Origin: DATCHW01 sp036508135
GTDB lineage: Bacteria > Bacteroidota > Ignavibacteria > Tepidaquicellales > Tepidaquicellaceae
Assembly: GCA_036508135.1 (NCBI GenBank)
Contig: DATCHW010000163.1
Span: 1-26,082, forward strand
Direction of reading: 5' to 3'
Length of the DNA stretch: 26,082 bases
Positions within the stretch are counted from its first letter, which is position 1. Each line of letters opens with the position of its first letter. A model generated the notes under the pieces. The model ran no database searches, was not told where the DNA came from, and was given only the letters and a program-made list of their open reading frames with translations. This document shows positions 1 to 7,525 of the stretch, piece after piece. The position numbers and the translations under genes are program-made.

Positions 1-594
1 TTGCTTTCTCCATAATTGCATTGTCTCTTTTTTATTCCAATCTGTACTATCTATTTTCTTAGATTTATAATTACCGCTTTTTAATTTAATTTTATTGTTA
101 TCTTTATCTAGTATATATTCTTTCTTTGCCTTTGCTCCCCAATCACCATTTTCTTTAAATGGTCTTATAGTTAACATCACATGGAAATGTGAGTTATCTT
201 TTTTATCGTTATGTATGCAAATATCTGCTACCATTCCTTTATCAACAAAAGCTTTTTGACAATACTCATAAGCTAGTTTTTCTTGTTCTTTTTCATTCAA
301 TTCATTTGGTAAAGCAATATTAAATTCTCTTGCTAATTGTGCATCATATCTCTTTTCAACTTTTTCAACTCCATTCCATAACTTTTCTCTATCAAATACC
401 CAACTAGGAGAATTTTCAGGTGCTAATATTTTAGTTACTGGCTCAATACTTCTAATATAATATTTTGTTTCTTGACTTCTTTCATCAAATAATTTTTCAC
501 CACTTCGATAAGCAGCGCACGCTACAGAAGAACGTGTTTTTCCATCACTCCCTGACCTTGATATTATTTGTCCTGATAAATGGTATATAGCCAT
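1..594 (-). CDS. mobA: MobA/MobL-family (MOBQ) relaxase, C-terminus outside window
   Basis: Seen: an open frame from an ATG at 594, preceded on the minus strand by a good AGGAG site, runs without a stop to position 1 (198 codons), so only the N-terminal relaxase domain is present. The protein begins MAIYHLSGQIISRSG and carries CAAYRSG around residue 29, a likely place for the nicking tyrosine, and the metal-binding three-histidine motif IHNDKKDNSHFHVMLTIRP. Known for the family: these enzymes nick one strand at oriT, stay bound to the 5' end and pilot plasmid DNA into a recipient using another element's mating channel. Context: the oriT lies just upstream and two TraD-like genes run divergently, the usual arrangement of small mobilizable Gram-positive plasmids. 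I am confident of the family but cannot see the C-terminal half, where some members carry a primase or helicase part. Confidence 0.93.
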   Translation of the reverse strand, partial: MAIYHLSGQIISRSGSDGKTRSSVACAAYRSGEKLFDERSQETKYYIRSIEPVTKILAPENSPSWVFDREKLWNGVEKVEKRYDAQLAREFNIALPNELNEKEQEKLAYEYCQKAFVDKGMVADICIHNDKKDNSHFHVMLTIRPFKENGDWGAKAKKEYILDKDNNKIKLKSGNYKSKKIDSTDWNKKETMQLWRKQ

Positions 595-675
595 AATATT
601 ATCTCCTTCCCTCAACATGAACGCAGTGAATTTTTATCACGCTTGACGATTATTTATAAATTTTTTTAAAATTTC

Positions 676-711
676 GCGCACACCATGATAGTGGTGTATA
701 AGTGCGCCCTT
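676..711. other. oriT: Origin of transfer (oriT), nic region
   Basis: An inverted repeat ACACCA (680-685) / TGGTGT (692-697) is followed directly by ATAAGTGCGCCCT (698-710). TAAGTGCGCCCT matches the conserved nick-region core of RSF1010/pSK41-type (MOBQ) transfer origins. A second pairing, GCGCA (676-680) with TGCGC (703-707), encloses the hairpin. It lies between the relaxase and the divergent TraD-like genes. The exact nick position is not assigned. Confidence 0.88.
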
Positions 712-779
712 TTTAATTCTTAGGGATATTATATCACCATATGTTAAATTTCTCAATATTGGGATTTGTTTTTTAAACT

Positions 780-831
780 TTGATTCATTTATTCTTTATG
801 GTATAATAAGTTAAATAAATTAATGGGGTGA
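780..831 (+). promoter_or_regulatory. Sigma-A type promoter and RBS for the small mobilization genes
   Basis: TTGATT at 780-785 and a perfect TATAAT at 802-807 are separated by 16 bp. The ribosome site GGGGTGA at 825-831 precedes the ATG at 836. Confidence 0.7.
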
Positions 832-835
832 TTTA

Positions 836-1099
836 ATGAGTAAACATAATAATTTAGATTCTATTGATGAACAAATAATAAAATTACAAGAAAGAAAGAA
901 ATTATTACAAGCTAAACAAGAAAAAGAAATAGGAAAATACTTGTTAAAATCTTGGAATGTATCATCACTAAATGTAGAAGATATATTTAAATTAATAGAT
1001 TTAAATAAGCCAACCAAACTAACTAATACTGATATTATACCTACTGATAATAAAGATTTAAATAATACAAAAAAAGAACTTTCTTCAAATAATTTGTAA
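836..1099 (+). CDS. Small coiled-coil mobilization-associated protein
   Basis: An 87-residue protein with an RBS and promoter directly upstream. Residues 8-40 form a charged heptad-like helix (DEQIIKLQERKKLLQAKQEK), the same opening pattern as the next gene's product. The C-terminal half is rich in Asn, Asp and Lys and probably disordered. It lacks the KARTR...GAL motif of the TraD family, so it may be a diverged paralogue or a partner of that protein. Its position, divergent from the relaxase across oriT and seven bases upstream of a TraD-like gene, suggests an accessory role in DNA processing at oriT. That role is inferred from context only. Confidence 0.7.
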   Translation: MSKHNNLDSIDEQIIKLQERKKLLQAKQEKEIGKYLLKSWNVSSLNVEDIFKLIDLNKPTKLTNTDIIPTDNKDLNNTKKELSSNNL

Positions 1100-1106
1100 G
1101 TGCGAT

Positions 1107-1355
1107 ATGAATGATATTGAGAAAATTGAAAGCAAAATCAAACTCTTAGAAGAAAAGAAAAAAACTTTTCAAAAATCATTGAATACACAAAGTAGAAAAG
1201 CTCGTACTAGGCTCTTGATTCAAACTGGTGCCTTATGTGAAAAGTATTTTGAAATTGGAAATTTATCTCTTACAGAAAGAGAAGAATTTTTTAAACTCTT
1301 TTCATCATATATTAAAAATCATATTCCAGTAAAGTACAAAACAAATGCTGAATAA
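1107..1355 (+). CDS. TraD-like (MobC-type) relaxosome accessory protein
   Basis: An 82-residue basic protein. An N-terminal coiled coil (IEKIESKIKLLEEKKKTF) leads into SRKARTRLLIQTGALCEKYF at residues 29-48, the hallmark of the small TraD conjugal-transfer family found beside MobA/MobL relaxases. The family's exact biochemical role is not well defined; an oriT-binding accessory of the relaxosome is the usual assumption. It follows the preceding gene by seven bases with no strong RBS of its own, so translation is probably coupled. The last codons form the left arm of a long terminator hairpin, so the operon ends exactly here. Confidence 0.82.
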   Translation: MNDIEKIESKIKLLEEKKKTFQKSLNTQSRKARTRLLIQTGALCEKYFEIGNLSLTEREEFFKLFSSYIKNHIPVKYKTNAE

Positions 1356-1383
1356 TTTTTAAATTATTCAGCATTTGTTTTGT
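1336..1383 (+). terminator. Intrinsic terminator after the TraD-like gene
   Basis: Perfect 23-bp stem (1336-1358 with 1361-1383) with a two-base gap, containing ATGCTGAATAATTT and its complement. The right arm is T-rich at its 3' end, and because of symmetry it could work in both directions. It overlaps the last codons of the gene. Confidence 0.85.
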
Positions 1384-1458
1384 TTCTAATATTTATTGAA
1401 TGTTCTTTATAATATAATTATTTCCATCACAATATACAAAATCACATACATTAATGTT

Positions 1459-1797
1459 TTAAAAATCGCTTTCTATTTCATCTACTTCATCAAATTCGCT
1501 GATTACCTCTCTCACACTTTTAACAATTAAACCTTCTTTTAAATCATCACTTTCTTCATCTATTTTCTTGATACAATTTTCTTTTTCAGCAACATCACTA
1601 CAAATAATACTATCAATTTTTGATTCTATTTTATCTAGTCTTTCTAATAAAAAATTTGTTTTTATGCTTTCTCTCACTAACTCTATTATAAAAGGTGTTA
1701 ATGATCGCTTTAATGCTTTTTCATTTAAAACTTCATAAACATCATCTGGAAGTTCTTTAGCATTCACTACCATTCTTCCTCTTTTTTGTTCAACCAT
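1459..1797 (-). CDS. parR: ParR-like centromere-binding adaptor of the actin-type partition system
   Basis: A 112-residue protein from the ATG at 1797, which overlaps the end of the actin gene by eight bases (ATGGTTGA). An upstream in-frame ATG at 1815 lacks an RBS, so I prefer the coupled start. Residues about 8-45 (GRMVVNAKELPDDVYEVLNEKALKRSLTPFIIELVRE) look like a ribbon-helix-helix DNA-binding fold. A helical segment (LERLDKIESKIDSI) and a highly acidic tail follow. Known: ParR-type adaptors bind repeats at the centromere and cap the growing actin filament through their C-terminus. Identification rests on size, fold pattern and the partner gene, since these proteins diverge quickly. Confidence 0.75.
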   Translation of the reverse strand: MVEQKRGRMVVNAKELPDDVYEVLNEKALKRSLTPFIIELVRESIKTNFLLERLDKIESKIDSIICSDVAEKENCIKKIDEESDDLKEGLIVKSVREVISEFDEVDEIESDF

Positions 1798-3007
1798 TAT
1801 TCTTTGCCATTTCATTTATTGAAAGTATTTCTAATGCGGTTAAATTTATAGTACGACTTGTAGGTCTAAATATTTCTCTTTTATCATCTTCTAATATTTC
1901 ATTTAAAAAGAAATGATTGTTTTCTGCTGCTTGATCTGTCATATGTTTACGTAATGATATTTTTATATATGGTTCTAATATTGGTGCTTCTCCACCAAAA
2001 TATATAAATTTAATTACCTTGTTTTTAGTTTTAAATGCGTTAAATATCTGCAATATTAGCAAATCTGAATACTCTTGTAACATTTCTTTTATCATAATAG
2101 TAAAATCAAATTGTTCTCCAATGTTTTCATCTTTTAGAATATATTTTTGTTCCTTATAATTTGCAACAATAAACTTCTCCACGGCTCCTAAATCATGAAA
2201 ATATTGAAGCCCCTTTTCCTTTCTAAATGTTTCAAGTGTTCCTAAGAATGGTTCAATATCTATAACCTTAAAACTGTCCCTTGTTTTAGGTGCTGTTAAA
2301 GCTTTTCCTAAAATAACTGCATCAGTAGACCCTCCCCCAATATCAGATAAAACAACTTCATAATCATTAAATTTATTTGTTAATTCTTGTCTTTTTTCTA
2401 TTTTCATAGTATTATTATCATCAGTTACTAATTTGTACTTTATTCCATGTCTTGCAACCTCAGATTCGATTCTACATTTTGCATTTTCAACATTTATTTT
2501 TATAGTTTTTTCCATACCTAACGTAATAATCTTAACTTCGTGTTCACCTTGAAATCTTTTTTCCATTTGATTTTCAGCTATACTAAACTTTTCTTCACGT
2601 TTCAAAAGCCATATAGGTAACATCATACTCATATAATTTATATTTACTACATTATCATCTTTAGTCGACTTTAAGTTAGTATAATAAGCTATTGCTGCTA
2701 AGAATGATGCATATGGTATTACACTTTTTATCTTATCATGCATATTATTCACATGTGCATTTGACAATTTACTTTTCTCCGCAAATTCACCTACTAAAAA
2801 AAATTTTACTTTATCATTATTGTATTTTGTTGAAATAACTAATCTATCTAATAATTCTTTTGGTTCTGTAATTGGTGATACAAACATTTCAGATGCTTCT
2901 TTTTCAGGAATTTCAACAACATTTGTAGGAATTTCAAAATAATATCCATCCACCATAAAATTATTTGTACTATTTCCAAAGTCACAATTTAATCTTTTAA
3001 TGTCCAT
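1790..3007 (-). CDS. parM: ParM/Alp-type actin-like plasmid segregation ATPase
   Basis: A 405-residue actin-fold protein. The start at 3007 is chosen because GGAGG lies six bases upstream; the ATG two codons earlier abuts that RBS. Visible actin signatures are phosphate-1 CDFGNSTNNFMVDG near the N-terminus, phosphate-2 LSDIGGGSTDAVIL in the middle and the adenosine motif IYFGGEAPILEPYI near the C-terminus. Family knowledge: such proteins polymerize with ATP into filaments that push plasmid copies apart, tethered by the adaptor encoded next. The gene overlaps the adaptor gene, so they form one operon, with a likely centromere/operator (3028-3142) immediately upstream. Several distinct clostridial Alp families exist and I cannot say which one this is. 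Confidence 0.9.
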   Translation of the reverse strand: MDIKRLNCDFGNSTNNFMVDGYYFEIPTNVVEIPEKEASEMFVSPITEPKELLDRLVISTKYNNDKVKFFLVGEFAEKSKLSNAHVNNMHDKIKSVIPYASFLAAIAYYTNLKSTKDDNVVNINYMSMMLPIWLLKREEKFSIAENQMEKRFQGEHEVKIITLGMEKTIKINVENAKCRIESEVARHGIKYKLVTDDNNTMKIEKRQELTNKFNDYEVVLSDIGGGSTDAVILGKALTAPKTRDSFKVIDIEPFLGTLETFRKEKGLQYFHDLGAVEKFIVANYKEQKYILKDENIGEQFDFTIMIKEMLQEYSDLLILQIFNAFKTKNKVIKFIYFGGEAPILEPYIKISLRKHMTDQAAENNHFFLNEILEDDKREIFRPTSRTINLTALEILSINEMAKNNG

Positions 3008-3027
3008 TTTCATCCTCCTTTACGATC

Positions 3028-3142
3028 AAAATATAATTATGAGTGGTATTAGAATGTCACTCATAATTATATTTTAATACATTTATATATATTAAGCAAT
3101 GTTTTTTATAAACAAGTGGTATTTAAATGTCACTTGTTTATA
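3028..3142. repeat. Probable parC centromere/operator: two related palindromes
   Basis: Palindrome 1 has 18-bp arms (3028-3045 and 3058-3075), palindrome 2 has 12-bp arms (3107-3118 and 3131-3142). Both share the core AGTG-GTATT-NN-AATGT-CACT with a 12-bp centre, and the centres are 73 bp apart, close to seven helical turns. They lie directly upstream of parM. The minus-strand copy of palindrome 2 is followed by A-rich, not T-rich, sequence, so it is not a terminator. Binding by the ParR-like protein is inferred. Confidence 0.65.
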
Positions 3143-3144
3143 AT

Positions 3145-3600
3145 TTACCAATTACTCCTCCCTAATAATTTCTTTTCTAACTCATTTAAATTATATTGCC
3201 TTTGTTCACAATCATTAAATGTACTTTCTTTTTTCCCACAGTTTATATTTTCAGCTCTTTTATTTAATTGTTTTGTTCTATTCGCATTCGCTTTTTTATG
3301 TTTGATTATACAATTAGTAAGATAAATATTAACTTGTTCTAATGTTGTTAGTCCTTTTTCTGTCAAATCGTCTAATATTGCTTGTATGTATGCTAAATTC
3401 CTACCATTCTTCATTGTTGCAAGAACTATAGCCTTCTTCAATAACTCTCCCCCTAATGAGCCTTGAAGCTCTTTAAGTGTTTCAAATTCTCTATTACTTG
3501 AAATACAATCTTTATAAGTTTCGTGTGAGACGTATCCTGGTAAAATAGAATAGTAGCCCGTAGGGAAGGTTCCCTTTTGTAAGATAGTAGTAGAAAACAA
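3145..3600 (-). pseudogene. C-terminal fragment of a DnaD-like replication protein
   Basis: The open frame gives 151 residues, but only the part from about residue 45 looks like a known protein. GELLKKAIVLATMKNGRNLAYIQAILDDLTEKGLTTLEQVNIYL resembles the DnaD-like domain of phage and plasmid replisome organizers, whose last helices read YIxxIL...KGxxTLExV. The tail EQRQYNLNELEKKLLG matches the C-terminal tail of RepB encoded at 4281-5351. There is no RBS at the first ATG and the N-terminal 45 residues are unlike the family, so I read this as the 3' remnant of a larger gene truncated by rearrangement. The frame itself is uninterrupted, so expression from an internal start cannot be excluded. 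Confidence 0.62.
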
Positions 3601-3979
3601 AAGTACGGTAGAATATTTTTATAAATCTATTAAAAATTATAGTAGATTCCTATTCAACTACGTATAATTTTCTGTGAAAGGTTTTATTGATCTTAAATAC
3701 AATGTTAATCCTAATTTTATCTTGAGTTTAATAAAAAAATAATTTTATATGGTGAAATAATTGAATACCTGGGAATATGATAATCTTAGTGTTTAAGATA
3801 ATGTAAAGGTAGCCAATATCAAACGAAAGTGCACTAATAATCTAATCATTTTAGCAATTTGATGAATATAAATAGAGAACAACCACAGTTGTTGTTTTGG
3901 ATTGTTTTACAATCTTTTTGTTTTAAGTGTTTTGGGATACCCTCTAGGCGTTTATATGACTGGTTTTAAAAAATCTAAA
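3601..3979. other. Non-coding stretch upstream of the replication origin
   Basis: No convincing gene on either strand. It holds a small intrinsic terminator on the plus strand: GATTGT (3900-3905), loop TTT, ACAATC (3909-3914) followed by TTTTTG. This would insulate the iterons from transcription entering from the left, or end a short untranslated RNA. No promoter for such an RNA is obvious. Confidence 0.45.
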
Positions 3980-4244
3980 ACGACACTTGCATAGTGAATA
4001 ACGACACTTGCATAGTCATAAATCAGTTTTAGAGCGACACTTACATAGTGAATAACGACACTTGCATAGTTGAAAACAGGCCTTAAAACGACACTTGCAT
4101 AGTGAATAACAACATTTCATAGTTAAAATAGATTTAGGTATGACATTTACATACTGGATAACAAGACTTGCATAGTTTTAGTGAATTTTAAAACGACACT
4201 TACATAGTGAATAACGACATTGACGTGTGAATTGACGTTGTCGT
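3980..4244 (+). repeat. Iteron array of the replication origin
   Basis: About ten copies of a roughly 21-bp iteron, consensus ACGACACTTGCATAGTGAAT, start near 3980, 4001, 4034, 4055, 4088, 4109, 4140, 4161, 4193 and 4214. They come as tandem pairs followed by a 12-bp spacer, giving five higher-order units of 52-54 bp. The sixth, seventh and eighth copies are degenerate. The last copy merges into ACGACATTGACG...GTTGTCGT (4214-4244), which carries two TTGACG hexamers and may serve as both Rep operator and promoter. Iterons directly upstream of a Rep_3 initiator are the standard theta-plasmid origin. Confidence 0.88.
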
Positions 4245-4280
4245 TTATATATGGTAATGTATTCTTTAGGAGGTGATTAT

Positions 4281-5351
4281 ATGAATAAGAATTATATAGT
4301 AACTAAATCTAATTATTTTATAATGAATTCCAGTTATGATTTAAATTTGGAGGAACAAAAGCTAATACTTACACTGGCTAGTATGGTTCAGCCAGAAGAT
4401 AAAGAATTTAAACCATATATATTTAAGATATCTGAGTTTATGAAGCTTCTAGGGGTTTCGAATCAATGTAAATATACTGAAACACCTAAAATAACTAAGG
4501 AGCTTATGAAAAAAGTATTTGAAATAGAAGAAAATGATACGCTCATTCAAACTGCTTGGTTAAGCTCTGCAACTTATAAAAAAGGAACTGGTATGGTGGA
4601 ATTAGAGTTTTCGCCTAGATTAAAACCATATATGCTCCAACTAAAAGAGAAATTCACACAATATAAATTAGGAAATATTTTGGCCATGAAAAGTAAGTAT
4701 TCGCCAAGAATATATGAAATTTTAAAGTGTAATGAATTTAAGAAACAAGGATACATAGAAATTGAAATTAATGAATTAAAAAAAATATTAAATAGTGACA
4801 ATGTATACCCTAGGTATTATGACTTTAAAAGAAGGGTAATAGAGCAATCACAAAAAGAATTAAAAAAAATGAGTGATATTAGTTTTGATTTTGAAGAAAT
4901 AAAGACAGGCAGAACGGTTACATCACTTAAATTTTATATAAAGGTAAATGAGATTACAATGTTGAAAACTGCTGCTGCTGAAAATTCAGCAACATTAATG
5001 CAAATGGAAGAAGAAAATCCAATTAAAAAAATCATGGCTATAATGTGTGATAGTAAAATAACTCCATTAGAAGCTAAAAAACTTAGTGATACTGCTAATG
5101 GTGATATAAATAAAATAAAAGAAAAATATGTTCTAGCTCAAAATGTGGCTAAAATTGATAGTGTGGTTGGGTGGATGATCAAAGCAATTAAAGATGATTA
5201 TCAGGTTCCTAAAAGAAAAACAAAAACTGGAACCTTTAACAATTATGATCAAAGAGATTATGACTTTGATGACTTAGAAAAAAAATTATTAGGTTGGAAC
5301 GACGAGAAAACGGTTAAAACTACAGAAGAAGTTTCTAACAACTATCAATGA
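4281..5351 (+). CDS. repB: Plasmid replication initiator protein, Rep_3 (RepB) family
   Basis: A 356-residue protein starting at 4281, where AGGAGGTGA (4268-4276) gives proper spacing; an in-frame ATG at 4251 lies inside the promoter region. The N-terminal part (NSSYDLNLEEQKLILTLASM) and the later ILAMKSKYSPRIYEILKCNE and DFKRRVIEQSQKELKKMSD segments are characteristic of Rep_3 initiators with two winged-helix domains. Known role: monomers bind the iterons and melt the origin, dimers repress the rep promoter. The C-terminus is unusual: after a lysine-rich linker comes FNNYDQRDYDFDDLEKKLLGWN, a tail shared with the DnaD-like fragment at 3145 and the relic at 8807. It may recruit a host replication factor, which is inference. 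The gene is intact and probably the active initiator of this replicon. Confidence 0.92.
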   Translation: MNKNYIVTKSNYFIMNSSYDLNLEEQKLILTLASMVQPEDKEFKPYIFKISEFMKLLGVSNQCKYTETPKITKELMKKVFEIEENDTLIQTAWLSSATYKKGTGMVELEFSPRLKPYMLQLKEKFTQYKLGNILAMKSKYSPRIYEILKCNEFKKQGYIEIEINELKKILNSDNVYPRYYDFKRRVIEQSQKELKKMSDISFDFEEIKTGRTVTSLKFYIKVNEITMLKTAAAENSATLMQMEEENPIKKIMAIMCDSKITPLEAKKLSDTANGDINKIKEKYVLAQNVAKIDSVVGWMIKAIKDDYQVPKRKTKTGTFNNYDQRDYDFDDLEKKLLGWNDEKTVKTTEEVSNNYQ

Positions 5352-5491
5352 TATAATAGAAATTTAATAGATGGAAAGTTTACTAGGTTACTTATTAGTA
5401 TGATTGAAATAGAGAGAGAAATATACAATAGTGTTGATTAACACATATATTAATGAATGTAGGCTTAAAATAATTTTTGGACTATGGTGAT
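5352..5491. other. Spacer after repB
   Basis: AT-rich, with no gene and no clear terminator directly after the repB stop. The first hairpin available to end the repB transcript is in the 156-bp repeat that begins at 5492. Confidence 0.4.
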
Positions 5492-5867
5492 ATTATTTTA
5501 ATATTTGGTGCTTTAAAACATAATAACAAAACAATCAATGTTATTATGTTTTTTTGCGATAATCCAATTATAACACTATGCTTTTATATTAATTTATTAT
5601 TATAAATATATGTTTATATGCAGTTTTGCGCTTTTAAATATAAGATCATTATTTTAATATTTGGTGCTTTAAAACATAATAACAAAACAATTAATGTTAT
5701 TATGTTTTTTTGCGATAATCCAATTATAACACTATGCTCTTATATTAATTTATTATTATAAATATGTGTTCATATGCAGTTTTGCTCTTTCGAATATAAA
5801 ATCATTATTTTAATATTTGGTGCTTTAAAACATAATAACAAAACAATTAATGTTATTATGTTTTTTT
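5492..5867 (+). repeat. Tandem 156-bp direct repeats, each with a hairpin
   Basis: Two full copies (5492-5647 and 5648-5803) and a third of about 64 bp (5804-5867), with an exact 156-bp period and only a few substitutions. Each copy carries a 13-bp stem AAAACATAATAAC / GTTATTATGTTTT with a 12-base loop followed by a T run; in copy 1 this is 5515-5527 with 5540-5552. The hairpin looks like an intrinsic terminator, possibly bidirectional. Position between repB and the parA operon also fits a centromere or incompatibility region. Which role applies cannot be told from sequence. Confidence 0.85.
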
Positions 5868-6072
5868 ATTTATTTGTTATAAGGAGATTAAATTATAATA
5901 TTTTTATACTGTTTTTTAATTAATAATAAAACAAAATTATAATATTAGTGCTTATGCTTTTATATATTTTAATGTTAATGTTAATATATTTTTATTTGCT
6001 TTAAATTTTTTGCGTTTTTATGATAAAATTGGTATATGATATATAGCAGGTATTAAAAAGGGGATGTTATAA
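5868..6072 (+). promoter_or_regulatory. parA upstream region
   Basis: A 13-bp direct repeat AAATTATAATATT occurs at 5890-5902 and 5934-5946. A -10-like TATGAT lies at 6035-6040 with TTGCGT at 6010-6015, a poor 19-bp spacing. The RBS GGGGATG is at 6061-6067. The repeat could be a ParA or ParB-like binding site. Confidence 0.4.
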
Positions 6073-6858
6073 ATGGGGATGATAATAAGTTTTTTTAACC
6101 AAAAGGGTGGAGTTGGTAAATCTACTTCCACCATAAATATTGGAGCTATTATAGCTAGTGCAAATAAGAAAGTTTTGATTGCTGATATGGATTCACAAGC
6201 CAGTGCAACTGTATGTGTTGGAGTAGATGATGAAAATTTAGATGTGTCTATATTTGATTTATTAAAGAATAGAAAATCAACAAAGAAAGATATTGAAAAT
6301 GTTATAATACATACCAAGTTTGAAAATCTTGATATATTACCATCGAATATAGAATTATCAAATGCAGATATAGAATTAAGTTCCTATCTTAATAGAGAAT
6401 CACTATTAAAAAATGTGTTGTTAAAGGTGAAGGATATGTATGATTATATTCTCATAGATTGTCCACCTAATTTGGGATTACTTAGTGTTAATAGTTTGGT
6501 TGCTTCTGACTTTTTAATCATACCCGTTTCCCCTTCATTTTTGAGCATAAAGGGAATTAAACACCTTTTGAATACTTTTAATTTAATAAAGGAAAATATA
6601 AATGAAAGTCTTGAAATAATGGGAGTCTTAATTACGTTGTTTGATGGTAGAAAAAATATAGCCAAGGAAATAAGAATAAAGTTGAATACTGTATTTACGG
6701 ATCAAATCTTTGAAACTGTGATAAGAATGAATAGCCAAATTGAGAGTTCACAGGATGCACAAAAACCTATTATGTATTTCAATCAAAAGTGTAATGGATT
6801 TGTGGATTATGCTGGAGTGAGTCAAGAGATACTAGATTATATTGAAGGGGAGGAATAG
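6073..6858 (+). CDS. parA: ParA-family partition ATPase
   Basis: A 261-residue protein with the deviant Walker A box KGGVGKS at residues 11-17, the A' motif VLIADMDSQASA at about 34-45 and Walker B ILIDCPPNLG at about 127-136. It has no N-terminal helix-turn-helix extension, which is typical of the short type Ib/Soj-like class. Family role: ATP-bound dimers coat the nucleoid and are displaced by the centromere complex, so plasmid copies move apart. It is followed three bases later by a small gene that fits the DNA-binding partner. In type Ib systems that partner commonly represses the operon. This is a second partition system in addition to the ParM type at 1459-3007. The gene ends with TAG immediately followed by TAA. 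Confidence 0.92.
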   Translation: MGMIISFFNQKGGVGKSTSTINIGAIIASANKKVLIADMDSQASATVCVGVDDENLDVSIFDLLKNRKSTKKDIENVIIHTKFENLDILPSNIELSNADIELSSYLNRESLLKNVLLKVKDMYDYILIDCPPNLGLLSVNSLVASDFLIIPVSPSFLSIKGIKHLLNTFNLIKENINESLEIMGVLITLFDGRKNIAKEIRIKLNTVFTDQIFETVIRMNSQIESSQDAQKPIMYFNQKCNGFVDYAGVSQEILDYIEGEE

Positions 6859-6861
6859 TAA

Positions 6862-7284
6862 ATGACAGTTAGAAATAATAAAAAGAAATCATTGAGTGCT
6901 GCAACAGGTATTTTAACAGGTATAAAAAACAAGCAACAAGATGATTTTGTTGATGAGACTATTGATGAAGTTAAAGAGGGAGATATAGAAACCAATGTTA
7001 TAAATGAAGATGTAGATACTGAGGGATCTTCTTCAATTGGAATCGATAATAAAGATTTGTTCGAACAAGCAAAAAAATTAATTGTTGCAGATACAGAACT
7101 TATAAGAAGAACGTTTACTATAGAATCTATTACACACACTCAGTTAAATGAATTAAAAATTTATATAATGCCTGCTGTAACAGGAAAGAAAAAGTGGGGA
7201 TACAATGAGATTGTGAATCATGCCGTTAATGAATATTATTTGAAACAAAAAAAAATATTGCAGGATAAAGTGCAGGTTAAATAA
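6862..7284 (+). CDS. Small ParB-like centromere-binding partner of ParA
   Basis: A 140-residue protein whose ATG follows the parA stop by three bases, with GGGGAGG inside the end of parA as RBS. The N-terminus is basic (MTVRNNKKKSLSAATGI), a feature of partners whose N-terminal peptide stimulates ParA ATPase. A long acidic linker spans about 28-60. The C-terminal part (about 83-132: IRRTFTIESITHTQLNELKIYIMPAVTGKKKWGYNEIVNHAVNEYYL) has the beta-strand then two-helix pattern of ribbon-helix-helix binders. It is unlike large ParB proteins. The function is assigned from this architecture and the operon position. A terminator follows directly. Confidence 0.78.
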   Translation: MTVRNNKKKSLSAATGILTGIKNKQQDDFVDETIDEVKEGDIETNVINEDVDTEGSSSIGIDNKDLFEQAKKLIVADTELIRRTFTIESITHTQLNELKIYIMPAVTGKKKWGYNEIVNHAVNEYYLKQKKILQDKVQVK

Positions 7285-7320
7285 AAAAATGAGTGCCTAA
7301 ATAGAGGTACTCATTTTTTT
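7283..7320 (+). terminator. Intrinsic terminator of the parA operon
   Basis: Stem AAAAAAATGAGTGCCT (7283-7298) with AGGTACTCATTTTTTT (7305-7320), six-base loop and one G-T pair, ending in a T run. Confidence 0.88.
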
Positions 7321-7473
7321 GTAAGAGATTTACTAAGAGTTTAGTAGCTTTAAAAAAGTGATTTTGTTTTTATATGTATTTATGCTTTTATTATAAAATG
7401 ATTATAAGTATAATAACAGGAAATAATGTAAATGATCAAACGTTAGTGGTTAATGAATCATATGTAGGCTAGG

Positions 7474-7503
7474 TATAATCAGTATAGCGTGTGTTAAACT
7501 GAT
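7474..7503 (+). promoter_or_regulatory. Promoter and candidate operator of the padR-like gene
   Basis: TATAAT at 7474-7479 with only a weak -35. An inverted repeat ATCAGT (7478-7483) / ACTGAT (7498-7503) overlaps the -10 and encloses GTGTTAAACT (7491-7500), which recurs as a perfect palindrome at 8026-8055. An autorepression site is a reasonable guess. Confidence 0.45.
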
Positions 7504-7525
7504 ATAGATGGGGGTGTTTAGTGTA

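Noticed and set aside
3107..3142. Terminator for the 3145-3600 frame
   Set aside because: On the minus strand the hairpin is followed by A-rich sequence, and it shares its centre with the palindrome at 3028-3075 upstream of parM.
3980..4244. CRISPR-like array of short repeats
   Set aside because: Repeats are adjacent or in pairs with 12-bp spacers, spacers are not unique 30-mers, no cas genes are near, and a Rep_3 initiator follows. These are iterons.
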